NCBI GenBank assembly: GCA_025463135.1
Contig: JAOAPY010000053.1
Location: forward strand, 44,332-108,331
Direction of reading: 5' to 3'
DNA from: Acidobacteriota bacterium
GTDB lineage: Bacteria > Acidobacteriota > Blastocatellia > Pyrinomonadales > Pyrinomonadaceae
Length of the DNA: 64,000 nt
The translations under genes were made by a program, and so were the position numbers. The notes beneath the pieces were generated by a model. It did no database searches and had not been told where the DNA came from. It worked only from the letters and a program-made list of their open reading frames with translations. Below are positions 16,750-24,293 of the stretch, piece by piece (position 1 is the stretch's first letter; each line of letters begins with the position of its first letter).

Positions 16750-18129
16750 ATGAAAACACTAATCAAAAACGGTCGCGTTATCACGGCGGTTGACGACTAC
16801 CGCGCCGACATTCTGATCGAAGACGAGGTTGTGACCGTGATCGGCGCGCACCTGGATATGGAGGTCGACAAAACGATCGACGCGGCCGGCAAGCTAGTGA
16901 TTCCCGGTGGTATCGATCCACATACGCATATGGAGCTCCCGTTTGGTGGTACGCAGGCGTCGGATGACTTTCGCACCGGCACTATCGCGGCCGCGCACGG
17001 CGGCACCACCTGCATCATCGACTTCGCCGTGCAGAACAAAGGTCAGTCATTAATTGCAGGCCTGGATAACTGGCACCAGAAGGCGGAAGGGAAGTGCGCC
17101 ATCGATTACGGCTTTCATCTGATCACCACCGACTTTGAAGACAACCAGATTGAAGAGATGCATACGCTGATGGATGAAGGCGTAACCAGCTTCAAAATGT
17201 TCATGGCTTATCCGGGCGTTTTTCTGGTGGACGATGCAACGATTTTTCGCGCCATGTCCGCCGCCGGCGAGCGCGGCGGCCTGATCTGCATGCACGCCGA
17301 AAACGGCATAGTCATCAACGAGATCATCAAACACGCTTTGGCGAAAGGCCATACCGCGCCCAAGTATCACGCGCTGACTCGGCCGACGGTGGCCGAGGCC
17401 GAAGGCGTCCATCGCGCCATCGCCATCGCGGAAATGGCCGAGACCCCGGTTTATATCGTCCATCTTTCCTGTGCTGATGCGCTCAATCAGGTGCGTCAGG
17501 CGCGCGACCGCGGTATAGCCGCCTTCGCCGAAACCTGCCCGCAGTATCTGTTTCTGTCTCTCGATGATTACGGTGATGACTTTGAAGGCGCGAAGTATGT
17601 GATGACCCCACCGCTGCGCGAAAAGGCGAACCAGGCCGAGCTTTGGAAAGGCCTGAAGATGGATGACCTGCAAGTAATCTCCACTGATCACTGTCCTTTC
17701 TGCATGAAGGAACAGAAGGAACTGGGTCGCAATGACTTCACAAAAATTCCCAACGGAGCGCCGGGAGTGGAGCATCGCGTGCCGCTGATCTATAACGGCG
17801 GCGTAGTTGAGAATCGCATCTCTCTGAACCGCTTTGTGGAACTAACCTCGACCGCCGCGGCGAAAATGTTTGGAATGTTTCCGAAGAAGGGGACCATAGC
17901 AGTGGGCTCAGACGCCGACATCGTGATCTTCGATGCCAATAAAGAACAGACGCTCGGCGTTGCGACTCACCATATGAATGTCGACTACAGCGCGTACGAA
18001 GGCCGTACTATTCGCGGCGTGGTGGAGACCGTCCTCTCGCGCGGCAAAGTCGTGATTGAAGAGGGCGAGTTCAAAGGCAAAGCGGGCGACGGCCAGTTTG
18101 TGAAGCGCGGCACCTGTGTGGCGATCTAG
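16750..18129 (+). CDS. hydA: Dihydropyrimidinase (D-hydantoinase family)
   Basis: 459-residue amidohydrolase that opens dihydrouracil/dihydrothymine to N-carbamoyl-beta-amino acids, second step of the reductive pyrimidine pathway. Zinc ligands: GGIDPHTHMELPFGG (His58, His60), carboxylated Lys149 in SFKMFMAYPG, the HAEN and HLSCADA histidines, and the catalytic Asp in STDHCPF. Length and motif order match cyclic-amidohydrolase HydA/PydB proteins. A hydantoinase specificity cannot be excluded from sequence, but the downstream NCS1 permease, N-carbamoyl-beta-alanine amidohydrolase and preA make the pyrimidine role likely. Confidence 0.93.
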   Translation: MKTLIKNGRVITAVDDYRADILIEDEVVTVIGAHLDMEVDKTIDAAGKLVIPGGIDPHTHMELPFGGTQASDDFRTGTIAAAHGGTTCIIDFAVQNKGQSLIAGLDNWHQKAEGKCAIDYGFHLITTDFEDNQIEEMHTLMDEGVTSFKMFMAYPGVFLVDDATIFRAMSAAGERGGLICMHAENGIVINEIIKHALAKGHTAPKYHALTRPTVAEAEGVHRAIAIAEMAETPVYIVHLSCADALNQVRQARDRGIAAFAETCPQYLFLSLDDYGDDFEGAKYVMTPPLREKANQAELWKGLKMDDLQVISTDHCPFCMKEQKELGRNDFTKIPNGAPGVEHRVPLIYNGGVVENRISLNRFVELTSTAAAKMFGMFPKKGTIAVGSDADIVIFDANKEQTLGVATHHMNVDYSAYEGRTIRGVVETVLSRGKVVIEEGEFKGKAGDGQFVKRGTCVAI

Positions 18130-18153
18130 TGGAGTTCCAGACGCGGACCTCGC

Positions 18154-18843
18154 ATGAATAGAAGCAAGTGTACCCAGTGCGGCCTGGTCAATCTTCCCAG
18201 CGATGAAAGTTGCCGTCGCTGCGGGGCATCGTTAGTGGAAGCGACTCAGACAACCAGTGAGCCGGTTCAGGCGTCTGCCGAACCAACCGAACCGCCGGCG
18301 CACAAGCGCAGAAATGCGCTGCGAATGGGCTGGATTTTGGGAACGACTTTGATCCTGCTGTTTGCCGCCTACATGTCGCTGCTGCTGACCTCGCAGGAGT
18401 TGGAATACGATCAGCGTCAGACAGTGAAGGCTGCGACTGCGATTTTGGAACAGAAGGGGTTTTCACGCCAGGCGTTCGTACTGAATCATCTGGTCCAATA
18501 CCGAAACACGGATAACTGGTGGAATAATTACCTGGGCCACCATACGGCCTATGCCGCTACTAACTTTCCGTTTGAAGTCATGACGCTCTACCCGGAGTTT
18601 TTTGATACCACGGTCGACGATACTGAGAGGGCCGCTATTCTCCTGCACGAGTCGTATCATCTTTTCGGATCCGGAGAAGCAGCGGCGCTCGAGGGGGCCT
18701 GGCGTAACAAAGCGAAACTCGGCTGGACCGCTGACAAGTACGAGCATACTAAAGTGTGGATCAATACGCGCGACCTGACCTCCAGCAGTGTGCCCAAATT
18801 GTTCAGTTGTGGAACAGATGGGCATTCAGATTGTCTTCCCTAA
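18154..18843 (+). CDS. Zinc-ribbon membrane protein with an HExxH motif
   Basis: 229 residues. N-terminal zinc ribbon CTQCG...CRRCG (Cys6, 9, 20, 23), a Pro/Glu/Thr-rich linker, one transmembrane helix at about 58-80 (MGWILGTTLILLFAAYMSLL), then an outward or periplasmic domain. That domain contains ILLHESYHLFGSGEAAALEGAW: His165-Glu-x-x-His169 with acidic residues 6 and 11 positions later, suggesting a gluzincin-type metallopeptidase site. No named family was recognised. It sits 24 bp after hydA. Whether the cytosolic ribbon senses something and the external domain cleaves is speculation. Confidence 0.65.
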   Translation: MNRSKCTQCGLVNLPSDESCRRCGASLVEATQTTSEPVQASAEPTEPPAHKRRNALRMGWILGTTLILLFAAYMSLLLTSQELEYDQRQTVKAATAILEQKGFSRQAFVLNHLVQYRNTDNWWNNYLGHHTAYAATNFPFEVMTLYPEFFDTTVDDTERAAILLHESYHLFGSGEAAALEGAWRNKAKLGWTADKYEHTKVWINTRDLTSSSVPKLFSCGTDGHSDCLP

Positions 18844-18860
18844 TGGGCCAGGCAATTCGG

Positions 18861-18890
18861 TTGCTGCGAATAATTTCGCGAACTGATAAT
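18861..18890 (+). promoter_or_regulatory. Candidate sigma-70-type promoter with near-leaderless start
   Basis: TTGCTG (18861-18866), an 18-bp spacer, then GATAAT (18885-18890). Transcription would begin about 18897, four bases before the ATG at 18901, consistent with the absence of a Shine-Dalgarno there. Confidence 0.4.
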
Positions 18891-18900
18891 ATCCGCCACC

Positions 18901-19113
18901 ATGGAGCAGAGAGACTGGTTAACCGACTTTAAGGATCAGTGCAGGCGTAGTATCCAACGCACCGTTGAGCAGCGCCTGCTCTATGGTTTCTGCTATGTCT
19001 ACAAGCCGGTACTGGACGATGCACCCTGGCGATCTTTCAACTCCACGGCGGAGTACCGGCAATGGTGCCAGGAAAACTTGCCGGCGTATCTGGGTTACGG
19101 TCTGGTCTCCTGA
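18901..19113 (+). CDS. Small hypothetical protein
   Basis: 70 residues, MEQRDWLTDFKDQCRRSIQR to GLVS. Soluble, aromatic-rich and composed like a compact conserved domain (LLYGFCYVYKPVLDDAPWRSF, then STAEYRQWCQENLP). ATG 18901 has no ribosome-binding site but directly follows a plausible -35/-10 pair, so a leaderless mRNA is possible. No family or function recognised. 137 bp separate it from the NCS1 transporter. Confidence 0.55.
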   Translation: MEQRDWLTDFKDQCRRSIQRTVEQRLLYGFCYVYKPVLDDAPWRSFNSTAEYRQWCQENLPAYLGYGLVS

Positions 19114-19249
19114 ATTCAGCCTAATACCAAACTGCATTAGTACCTATACCCTAACCTGCGAATGCCCTCCAGTACGTAGAGAAGTTCATTAGGATGCATC
19201 AGGTCCGAATGCAAGGCCCTAATCAGGATACATAAGGTGGAACCAAACA

Positions 19250-20767
19250 TTGGCAGCAAAATTTTCGGCGGAAGCGATCCAACATGCGGATGGCCGGGTT
19301 GAATTAAAGCCCGAGGCGGCGCAAGAGATCAGCGCCAGCCCGCTTTACAACGAAGACCTGGCGCCGGTGCCGGTGGCGCGGCGCAATTGGACCACCTACA
19401 ACTATGCGGCCCTCTGGATCAGCATGGCCCATTGCATTCCCACCTACATGCTTTCTTCGGGATTAATCAGGTTAGGCATGAATTGGTGGCAAGCTCTTAT
19501 TACGATCTTGCTGGGCAACACGATCGTCTTGATTCCGATTCTGCTCAACTCGCACCCCGGAACTAAATACGGAATTCCTTTCCCGGTATTCGCGCGCGCG
19601 GCCTACGGGACTTACGGATCGAATTTGCCGGCATTGATGCGGGCGATCGTCGCGTGTGGCTGGTTCGGGATTCAAGCCTGGATAGGAGGCGAAGCTCTGA
19701 ACACCTTTTTCGGTGCGCTGATTCCCGGATGGAACGGACTGCTGGGAGGACCGATCGGCGGCCATGCGCCGACTGAGTGGTTCTCGTTTCTGTTGTTCTG
19801 GGGGCTGAATATCTTCATCATTTTTCGCGGCATGGATCTGTTGCGCAAGGTCGAGAACTGGGCGGCGCCCTTTGTGCTAATCATGACGGCGCTGCTGTTG
19901 GGTTGGGCCATCTGGAGGGCGCATGGTCTTGGGTACCTCCTCACTCAGGAGGGCTTTCACAGCGTGAAAGAGTTTTGGCCGGTCTTTATTCCGTCGCTGA
20001 CGGCGATGATCGGTTTTTGGGCTACGCTATCGCTTAACATGCCGGACTTTACGCGCTTCGGTCGCAGCCAACGCGAGCAGGCCATCGGTCAGATCGCCGC
20101 GCTGCCAACTACCATGACGGTGTTCGCGGCGATGGGCGTCATAATAACCTCGGCCGCCGTGGTCATCTATCCCCACATGAAGCCCGAGGAACTTTGGGAT
20201 CCGATGAAACTGGTCGGGCAATTTCACCAGGTCGTCGTCGTCGCTATTTCAATGTTCACCGTCGTGGTGGCCACGCTCGCCGTGAATATCGCCGCCAATG
20301 TTGTCTCGCCCGCAAACGATTTTGCGAATGCCTTTCCGAAGCTCATATCTTTTCGCACCGGCGGTCTCATCACCGGCCTCGTGGGAATTCTGATGCAACC
20401 CTGGCGATTGCTCGCTGATCCCTCCGGCTATATCTTTAACTGGCTGGTGGGATATTCGGGAGGCTTGGGTTCGATTGCCGGTGTGCTCATTGCCGACTAT
20501 TGGTTAGTACGTCACAAGCGTCTGGCACTCGGCGATTTGTACCGGAAGCAGGGTGTTTATACTTACAACGGTGGTTGGAACTGGCGCGCCGTGGTCGCGA
20601 CGCTGGTTGGTTGTGCCCTGGCCTGGATTGGACTGGTGGTACCGTCGTTGCACAAGTTGTACGATTACGCCTGGTTTGTTGGCTTCGGCGCGGCCGCCGT
20701 CACACACCTCGTCCTGATGAAGATCGCGCCACCAAGCGCAGCACCAATGGAAGTGGACGCCGCCTAA
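19250..20767 (+). CDS. NCS1-family nucleobase:cation symporter
   Basis: 505-residue inner-membrane permease with about 12 transmembrane helices. N-terminal family hallmark: LAPVPVARRNWTTYNYAALWISMAHCIPTY (about 45-75). Conserved TM core: GTKYGIPFPVFARAAYGTYGSNLPALMRAIVACGWFGIQAWIGG. C-terminal GGLGSIAGVLIADYW also matches. NCS1 carriers import uracil, cytosine, allantoin or hydantoin. Between dihydropyrimidinase and ureidopropionase genes, uracil/thymine or a hydantoin is the likely cargo. The start is the TTG at 19250, preceded by AAGGTGG 9-10 nt away; the first internal ATG lies well inside the conserved region. Confidence 0.92.
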   Translation: MAAKFSAEAIQHADGRVELKPEAAQEISASPLYNEDLAPVPVARRNWTTYNYAALWISMAHCIPTYMLSSGLIRLGMNWWQALITILLGNTIVLIPILLNSHPGTKYGIPFPVFARAAYGTYGSNLPALMRAIVACGWFGIQAWIGGEALNTFFGALIPGWNGLLGGPIGGHAPTEWFSFLLFWGLNIFIIFRGMDLLRKVENWAAPFVLIMTALLLGWAIWRAHGLGYLLTQEGFHSVKEFWPVFIPSLTAMIGFWATLSLNMPDFTRFGRSQREQAIGQIAALPTTMTVFAAMGVIITSAAVVIYPHMKPEELWDPMKLVGQFHQVVVVAISMFTVVVATLAVNIAANVVSPANDFANAFPKLISFRTGGLITGLVGILMQPWRLLADPSGYIFNWLVGYSGGLGSIAGVLIADYWLVRHKRLALGDLYRKQGVYTYNGGWNWRAVVATLVGCALAWIGLVVPSLHKLYDYAWFVGFGAAAVTHLVLMKIAPPSAAPMEVDAA

Positions 20768-20917
20768 GCTAGGCTGGTGTTGCGAATCAAGCGGGTACTC
20801 TAAACTCCATTGTTTGAGAAATGATACAATCTTCGCGCCATTCGTTTCTTTGCGGCCGCATGAAATTTTCTTGCCGCACCTAACAGTAGATTTCTAGAAA
20901 TAGTCCGAAGGAGTCAT

Positions 20918-21787
20918 ATGCCACGCACAGTCAAATGCGGATTGATTCAATGTTCCAATGCGGGACCGACTGATCTTCCCATTGAGGAAATCAAGCGCCT
21001 GAATATCGAAAAGCACCTCAGCTTTATTCAGCAGGCCGGCGAGCAGGGTGTGCAAATGCTTTGCATGCAGGAAGTGTTTACGACTCCCTACTTTTGCGCC
21101 GAACAACAGACCCGCTGGTACGAAGCGGTGGAAAAAATACCCGATGGCCCGACCACTCAACTGATGCAGGAAGTCGCCAAAGAACACGGCATGGTGATCG
21201 TAGTGCCGATCTATGAGGAAGAGATCACAGGGGTCTATTACAACACGGCGGCTGTGATTGATGCCGACGGAAAATATCTGGGCAAGTATCGCAAGAACCA
21301 CATTCCACATGTGAACCCGGGCTTCTGGGAAAAGTTTTATTTTCGACCGGGTAATCTTGGTTATCCGTGCTTCGACACGGCCTTTGCTCGTATCGGCGTC
21401 TACATTTGTTATGACCGCCACTTTCCCGAAGGCGCACGCGCTCTGGGCTTGAACGGAGCTGAGATTATTTTCAACCCTTCGGCAACAGTCGCGGGACTCT
21501 CTGAATATCTATGGCGGTTGGAGCAACCGGCCCACGCGGTGGCCAATGGATACTTTGTGGGGGCTATCAACCGAGTCGGACACGAGATGCCGTGGGATAT
21601 CGGTGAGTTTTACGGGCAGAGTTACTTTTGCGACCCGCGCGGGCAGTTTCTGGCCGAAGCCCCGCGCGATAAGGATGCGCTCGTGGTGGCGGATCTGAAC
21701 CTCGATATCATTCGCGAGGTGCGCAACACCTGGCAGTTCTTCCGCGATCGCCGGCCCGATACTTATCAATCGTTAGTCGCGGATTAA
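20918..21787 (+). CDS. N-carbamoyl-beta-alanine amidohydrolase (beta-ureidopropionase)
   Basis: 289-residue nitrilase-superfamily enzyme, third step of reductive pyrimidine catabolism: N-carbamoyl-beta-alanine to beta-alanine, CO2 and ammonia. The catalytic triad is visible: Glu52 (CMQEVF), Lys126 (GKYRKNHIPH), Cys164 (VYICYDRHFPEG). The RYRKNHIPHVNPGFWEK-type segment is characteristic of the ureidopropionase / N-carbamylputrescine branch. The ATG at 20918 follows GGAG 8 nt upstream (AAGGAGTCATATG). An N-carbamoyl-D-amino acid or N-carbamoylputrescine specificity is possible, but gene context favours the pyrimidine pathway. Confidence 0.9.
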   Translation: MPRTVKCGLIQCSNAGPTDLPIEEIKRLNIEKHLSFIQQAGEQGVQMLCMQEVFTTPYFCAEQQTRWYEAVEKIPDGPTTQLMQEVAKEHGMVIVVPIYEEEITGVYYNTAAVIDADGKYLGKYRKNHIPHVNPGFWEKFYFRPGNLGYPCFDTAFARIGVYICYDRHFPEGARALGLNGAEIIFNPSATVAGLSEYLWRLEQPAHAVANGYFVGAINRVGHEMPWDIGEFYGQSYFCDPRGQFLAEAPRDKDALVVADLNLDIIREVRNTWQFFRDRRPDTYQSLVAD

Positions 21788-21895
21788 GATCATTGCCGAT
21801 TGCCAATGCGGTTGCCCTTCGAACGAAGCGTCCAACTGTTTGGTGACACGTTCTAAATCGGCAATCGGTTGACAATCGGAAATGAGGAGCAATTC

Positions 21896-22996
21896 ATGGA
21901 CCTTTCAATTACCGTAAACGGAATCAAGTTTCCCAACCCCTTCCTGCTGGGCTCAGGCCCGCCGGGAACCAACGCGCGCGTAATCGCCAAATCATACGAT
22001 GCCGGTTGGGGCGGGGCGGTCGCTAAGACTGTTTCACTGGACTCGGCGAAGGTCGTCAACGTCGTGCCGCGTTACGGTAAGCTGAGGTCCAGAACTTCCG
22101 GCGAGGTCATTGGCTTCGAAAACATCGAACTGATCTCGGACCGGCCCATTGATGTCTGGTTGGATGAGTTTCGCCAGATCAAGAAAAGTTATCCCAACCA
22201 CATTCTTATTGCTTCAATAATGGAGGAGTACGAAAAAGAACGTTGGCAGGAATTAACCAGGCTAGTCCAGGACACCGGCGTGGATGCGTTTGAACTTAAT
22301 TTTTCCTGTCCCCACGGCATGACTGAACGCAAGATGGGTTCGGAAATGGGCGAGCATCCCGATCTTACAGAGGAAGTAACTGGTTGGGTCACAGAGGTCT
22401 CGAAAATCCCGGTTTGGGCCAAGATGACGCCCAACATCACCAACATCAAGGAACCGGCGCTGGCCGCGGTGCGCGGAGGAGCCAACGGCATCTCGGCGAT
22501 CAATACCATCCTTTCGGTGATTGGGGTTGATCTGGAGACTCTGCGCCCCATGCCCACCGTTGAGGGGCATACCGTGCCCGGCGGCTATTCTTCGCAGGCA
22601 GTGAAGCCCATCGCCTTGCGTATGGTGAGCCAGTTGGCGCTGGGCCTGCCGAAAGACGTCTCCATCAGCGGGATTGGCGGTATCGAAACCGCCCATGACG
22701 CTATTGAGTTTCTCCTGTTGGGGGCGTCAACGGTCCAGATCTGCACCGGCGTGATGCTGCATGGCGTGAAAATGATCGACGGGCTGCAGGAGGGACTGGC
22801 AAAGTTCATGACCGACAAGGGATTCAATTCGCTTCAGGAAATCGTCGGCCATAGCTTGCAGTATTTTTCAACCCACATGGATCTGGTCCAGAAAATGAAA
22901 CAGGCCAAGCGCGTGAAAGCAGGAGAGGCCAGCCGCGACAACGAGTGGGCTCAAAAGGACATTACCGAGAAGACTACTGAGTTGACCTCGAACTAA
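21896..22996 (+). CDS. preA: Dihydropyrimidine dehydrogenase catalytic subunit (PreA/PydA-like)
   Basis: 366-residue FMN TIM-barrel of the dihydroorotate/dihydropyrimidine dehydrogenase family, catalysing NAD(P)H-linked reduction of uracil/thymine. Visible: FPNPFLLGSGPPGTN near residue 10, the catalytic-loop FELNFSCPHGMTERKMGSEMG (Cys about 137) and the FMN-phosphate site SISGIGGIETAHDAIEFLLLGASTVQ. E. coli PreA carries a C-terminal ferredoxin domain with two 4Fe-4S sites; here the protein ends after the barrel with a charged tail and no CxxCxxC cluster. No preT partner is in the window. The start ATG 21896 has GAGGAG 8 nt upstream. Confidence 0.88.
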   Translation: MDLSITVNGIKFPNPFLLGSGPPGTNARVIAKSYDAGWGGAVAKTVSLDSAKVVNVVPRYGKLRSRTSGEVIGFENIELISDRPIDVWLDEFRQIKKSYPNHILIASIMEEYEKERWQELTRLVQDTGVDAFELNFSCPHGMTERKMGSEMGEHPDLTEEVTGWVTEVSKIPVWAKMTPNITNIKEPALAAVRGGANGISAINTILSVIGVDLETLRPMPTVEGHTVPGGYSSQAVKPIALRMVSQLALGLPKDVSISGIGGIETAHDAIEFLLLGASTVQICTGVMLHGVKMIDGLQEGLAKFMTDKGFNSLQEIVGHSLQYFSTHMDLVQKMKQAKRVKAGEASRDNEWAQKDITEKTTELTSN

Positions 22997-23003
22997 TCCA
23001 CCC

Positions 23004-23030
23004 CGGGGGCCGCACGCATCCTGCGTGCTT
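23004..23030. repeat. Family D palindrome, single arm
   Basis: Contains CCGCACGCATCCTGCGTGC, a member of the dispersed CCTGGGACCGCACGC family, just past the preA stop. Confidence 0.65.
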
Positions 23031-23057
23031 GACGTACTCAGAAGACCTCAAAAAAAA

Positions 23058-23092
23058 GGAAGGGCAAGGTTCCGAACCTCGCCCTTCTTTCC
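23058..23092. terminator. Bidirectional intrinsic terminator between preA and the FTR1 gene
   Basis: A 13-14 bp stem (GGAAGGGCAAGGTT / AACCTCGCCCTTC, one mismatch) with a 3-nt loop. It is preceded on the plus strand by eight A residues, which become a T-run for transcripts coming from the minus-strand FTR1 gene. On the plus strand it is followed by a weaker TTTCC. It separates convergent genes. Confidence 0.8.
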
Positions 23093-23150
23093 TGTTTTGA
23101 TGGTGCCACCACCTAAGCGCACGTGTGTGCGTGCTAAACGATGAGCGCAA

Positions 23151-24011
23151 TTACGTTTCGATGCTCGGGTGCACGTGTTCGAATCCAACACCCGTATCCC
23201 GCGGAGTCCGCAAGCGATCAACTACCCACGCGCCAAACAACCAGAGGCCGCAGATCGCCACCATTCCGAAAGAAAACCATTTGCCGTACAAACCGTCCGG
23301 AGAAAACTTCTCAGTAGCCGTGTGGAGTATTTCACTATTGGGCAGCAGTCCAGCTTCGGCGAATTCGTGGAAGGTATATATGGCGACCTGCGCCATGAAG
23401 AGCAGCAGGAAGACTCCCGTAACCTGAAAAAATCTTCTTACGTTAATCAGATGACCGTAGCGAGCCCAGGCCATGGCCAACCCTACCGCCGCCACCAAAC
23501 CCAAAAGGGCGCCATAGACCAGTTTGGAATCGTGTACCTGCAAGAGCATAAGAGCTGTCTCCATACCCTCGCGAGTGATCATCAGGAACGTGAAAAGGAA
23601 CACTCCCGCGACTGCGGCCAGTCGGGATGTGCGTGATGAGACGGCGCCCAGGGTCCGCTGCATTTTCTCTCTCAAGTTGGCCCCGGTGCGCCACATGTGA
23701 ATAACCAGTGATGCCACCATGACGATCGCTATCAAGCCCAGGATCGCTTCACGCAGAGACTCGTTACCCAGGAATTTCGAAGCATAGGAACCGATAGTTT
23801 GTCCGAATATGTGCTCAAGCGTCTCATCCTCAACGCCGGTATGCAGCACATAGCCGAGGCCGGCGCTGGCAGAGAGCCCCAGGACAATCGCGGCATAAAC
23901 GGCCGAAGCCAGCCAACGCAGGCCTGCCTTGCGTAGATATGAGAGGATTACGGCGACCAGTAAAAACGATTCGAACCCCTCGCGCAAAATGATGATAAAG
24001 GAACTAAGCAT
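23151..24011 (-). CDS. FTR1-family iron permease
   Basis: 286-residue inner-membrane high-affinity iron transporter (EfeU/FTR1 type), about seven helices. The two iron-binding REGxE motifs are visible: ILREGFESFL near residue 9 and MITREGMETAL near 145. No periplasmic EfeO/EfeB partner and no N-terminal cytochrome domain are present, so this is the stand-alone permease form. A 19-bp perfect palindrome about 95 bp upstream of the start (24105-24123) is a candidate metal-regulator operator. The upstream stretch 24012-24293 contains no gene. Confidence 0.92.
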   Translation of the reverse strand: MLSSFIIILREGFESFLLVAVILSYLRKAGLRWLASAVYAAIVLGLSASAGLGYVLHTGVEDETLEHIFGQTIGSYASKFLGNESLREAILGLIAIVMVASLVIHMWRTGANLREKMQRTLGAVSSRTSRLAAVAGVFLFTFLMITREGMETALMLLQVHDSKLVYGALLGLVAAVGLAMAWARYGHLINVRRFFQVTGVFLLLFMAQVAIYTFHEFAEAGLLPNSEILHTATEKFSPDGLYGKWFSFGMVAICGLWLFGAWVVDRLRTPRDTGVGFEHVHPSIET

Positions 24012-24104
24012 GAAGACTGCCTCTGAGGCCGGGATATCCGACAGGATTTAGAAAACGCGCGGCGTCGCCAACCGCGCTGGTCGAGCCGGAAGCAGTGTAA
24101 CCTA

Positions 24105-24123
24105 ATTGAAAATAGATTTCAAT
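24105..24123. promoter_or_regulatory. Candidate operator upstream of the iron permease
   Basis: ATTGAAAATAGATTTCAAT: perfect 7-bp arms around a 5-bp centre, 19 bp in total. This is the size and AT-rich character of Fur- or DtxR-type boxes. It lies about 95 bp upstream of the FTR1 start in an otherwise unassigned gap. Binding by a metal regulator is inferred from position and symmetry only. Confidence 0.4.
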
Positions 24124-24293
24124 TTCAGCTAGTCCACCATCCAAAGCCGCTCCAAAGCCATCGGAGCACTGAGAGTTAACCACGTCGGCAAGGTGAGGAA
24201 GCCGCGGCTTCGACCCATTGAGCTCGACAGCGCACAAAGATCACATTTCGGGTAGCACTGCGATGCGGCAATGCGCGGCAGGACTCAGAATGG

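Noticed and set aside
24004..24237. 78-codon ORF on the minus strand upstream of the iron permease
   Set aside because: Overlaps the permease start, has no ribosome site or recognisable product, and covers the candidate operator.
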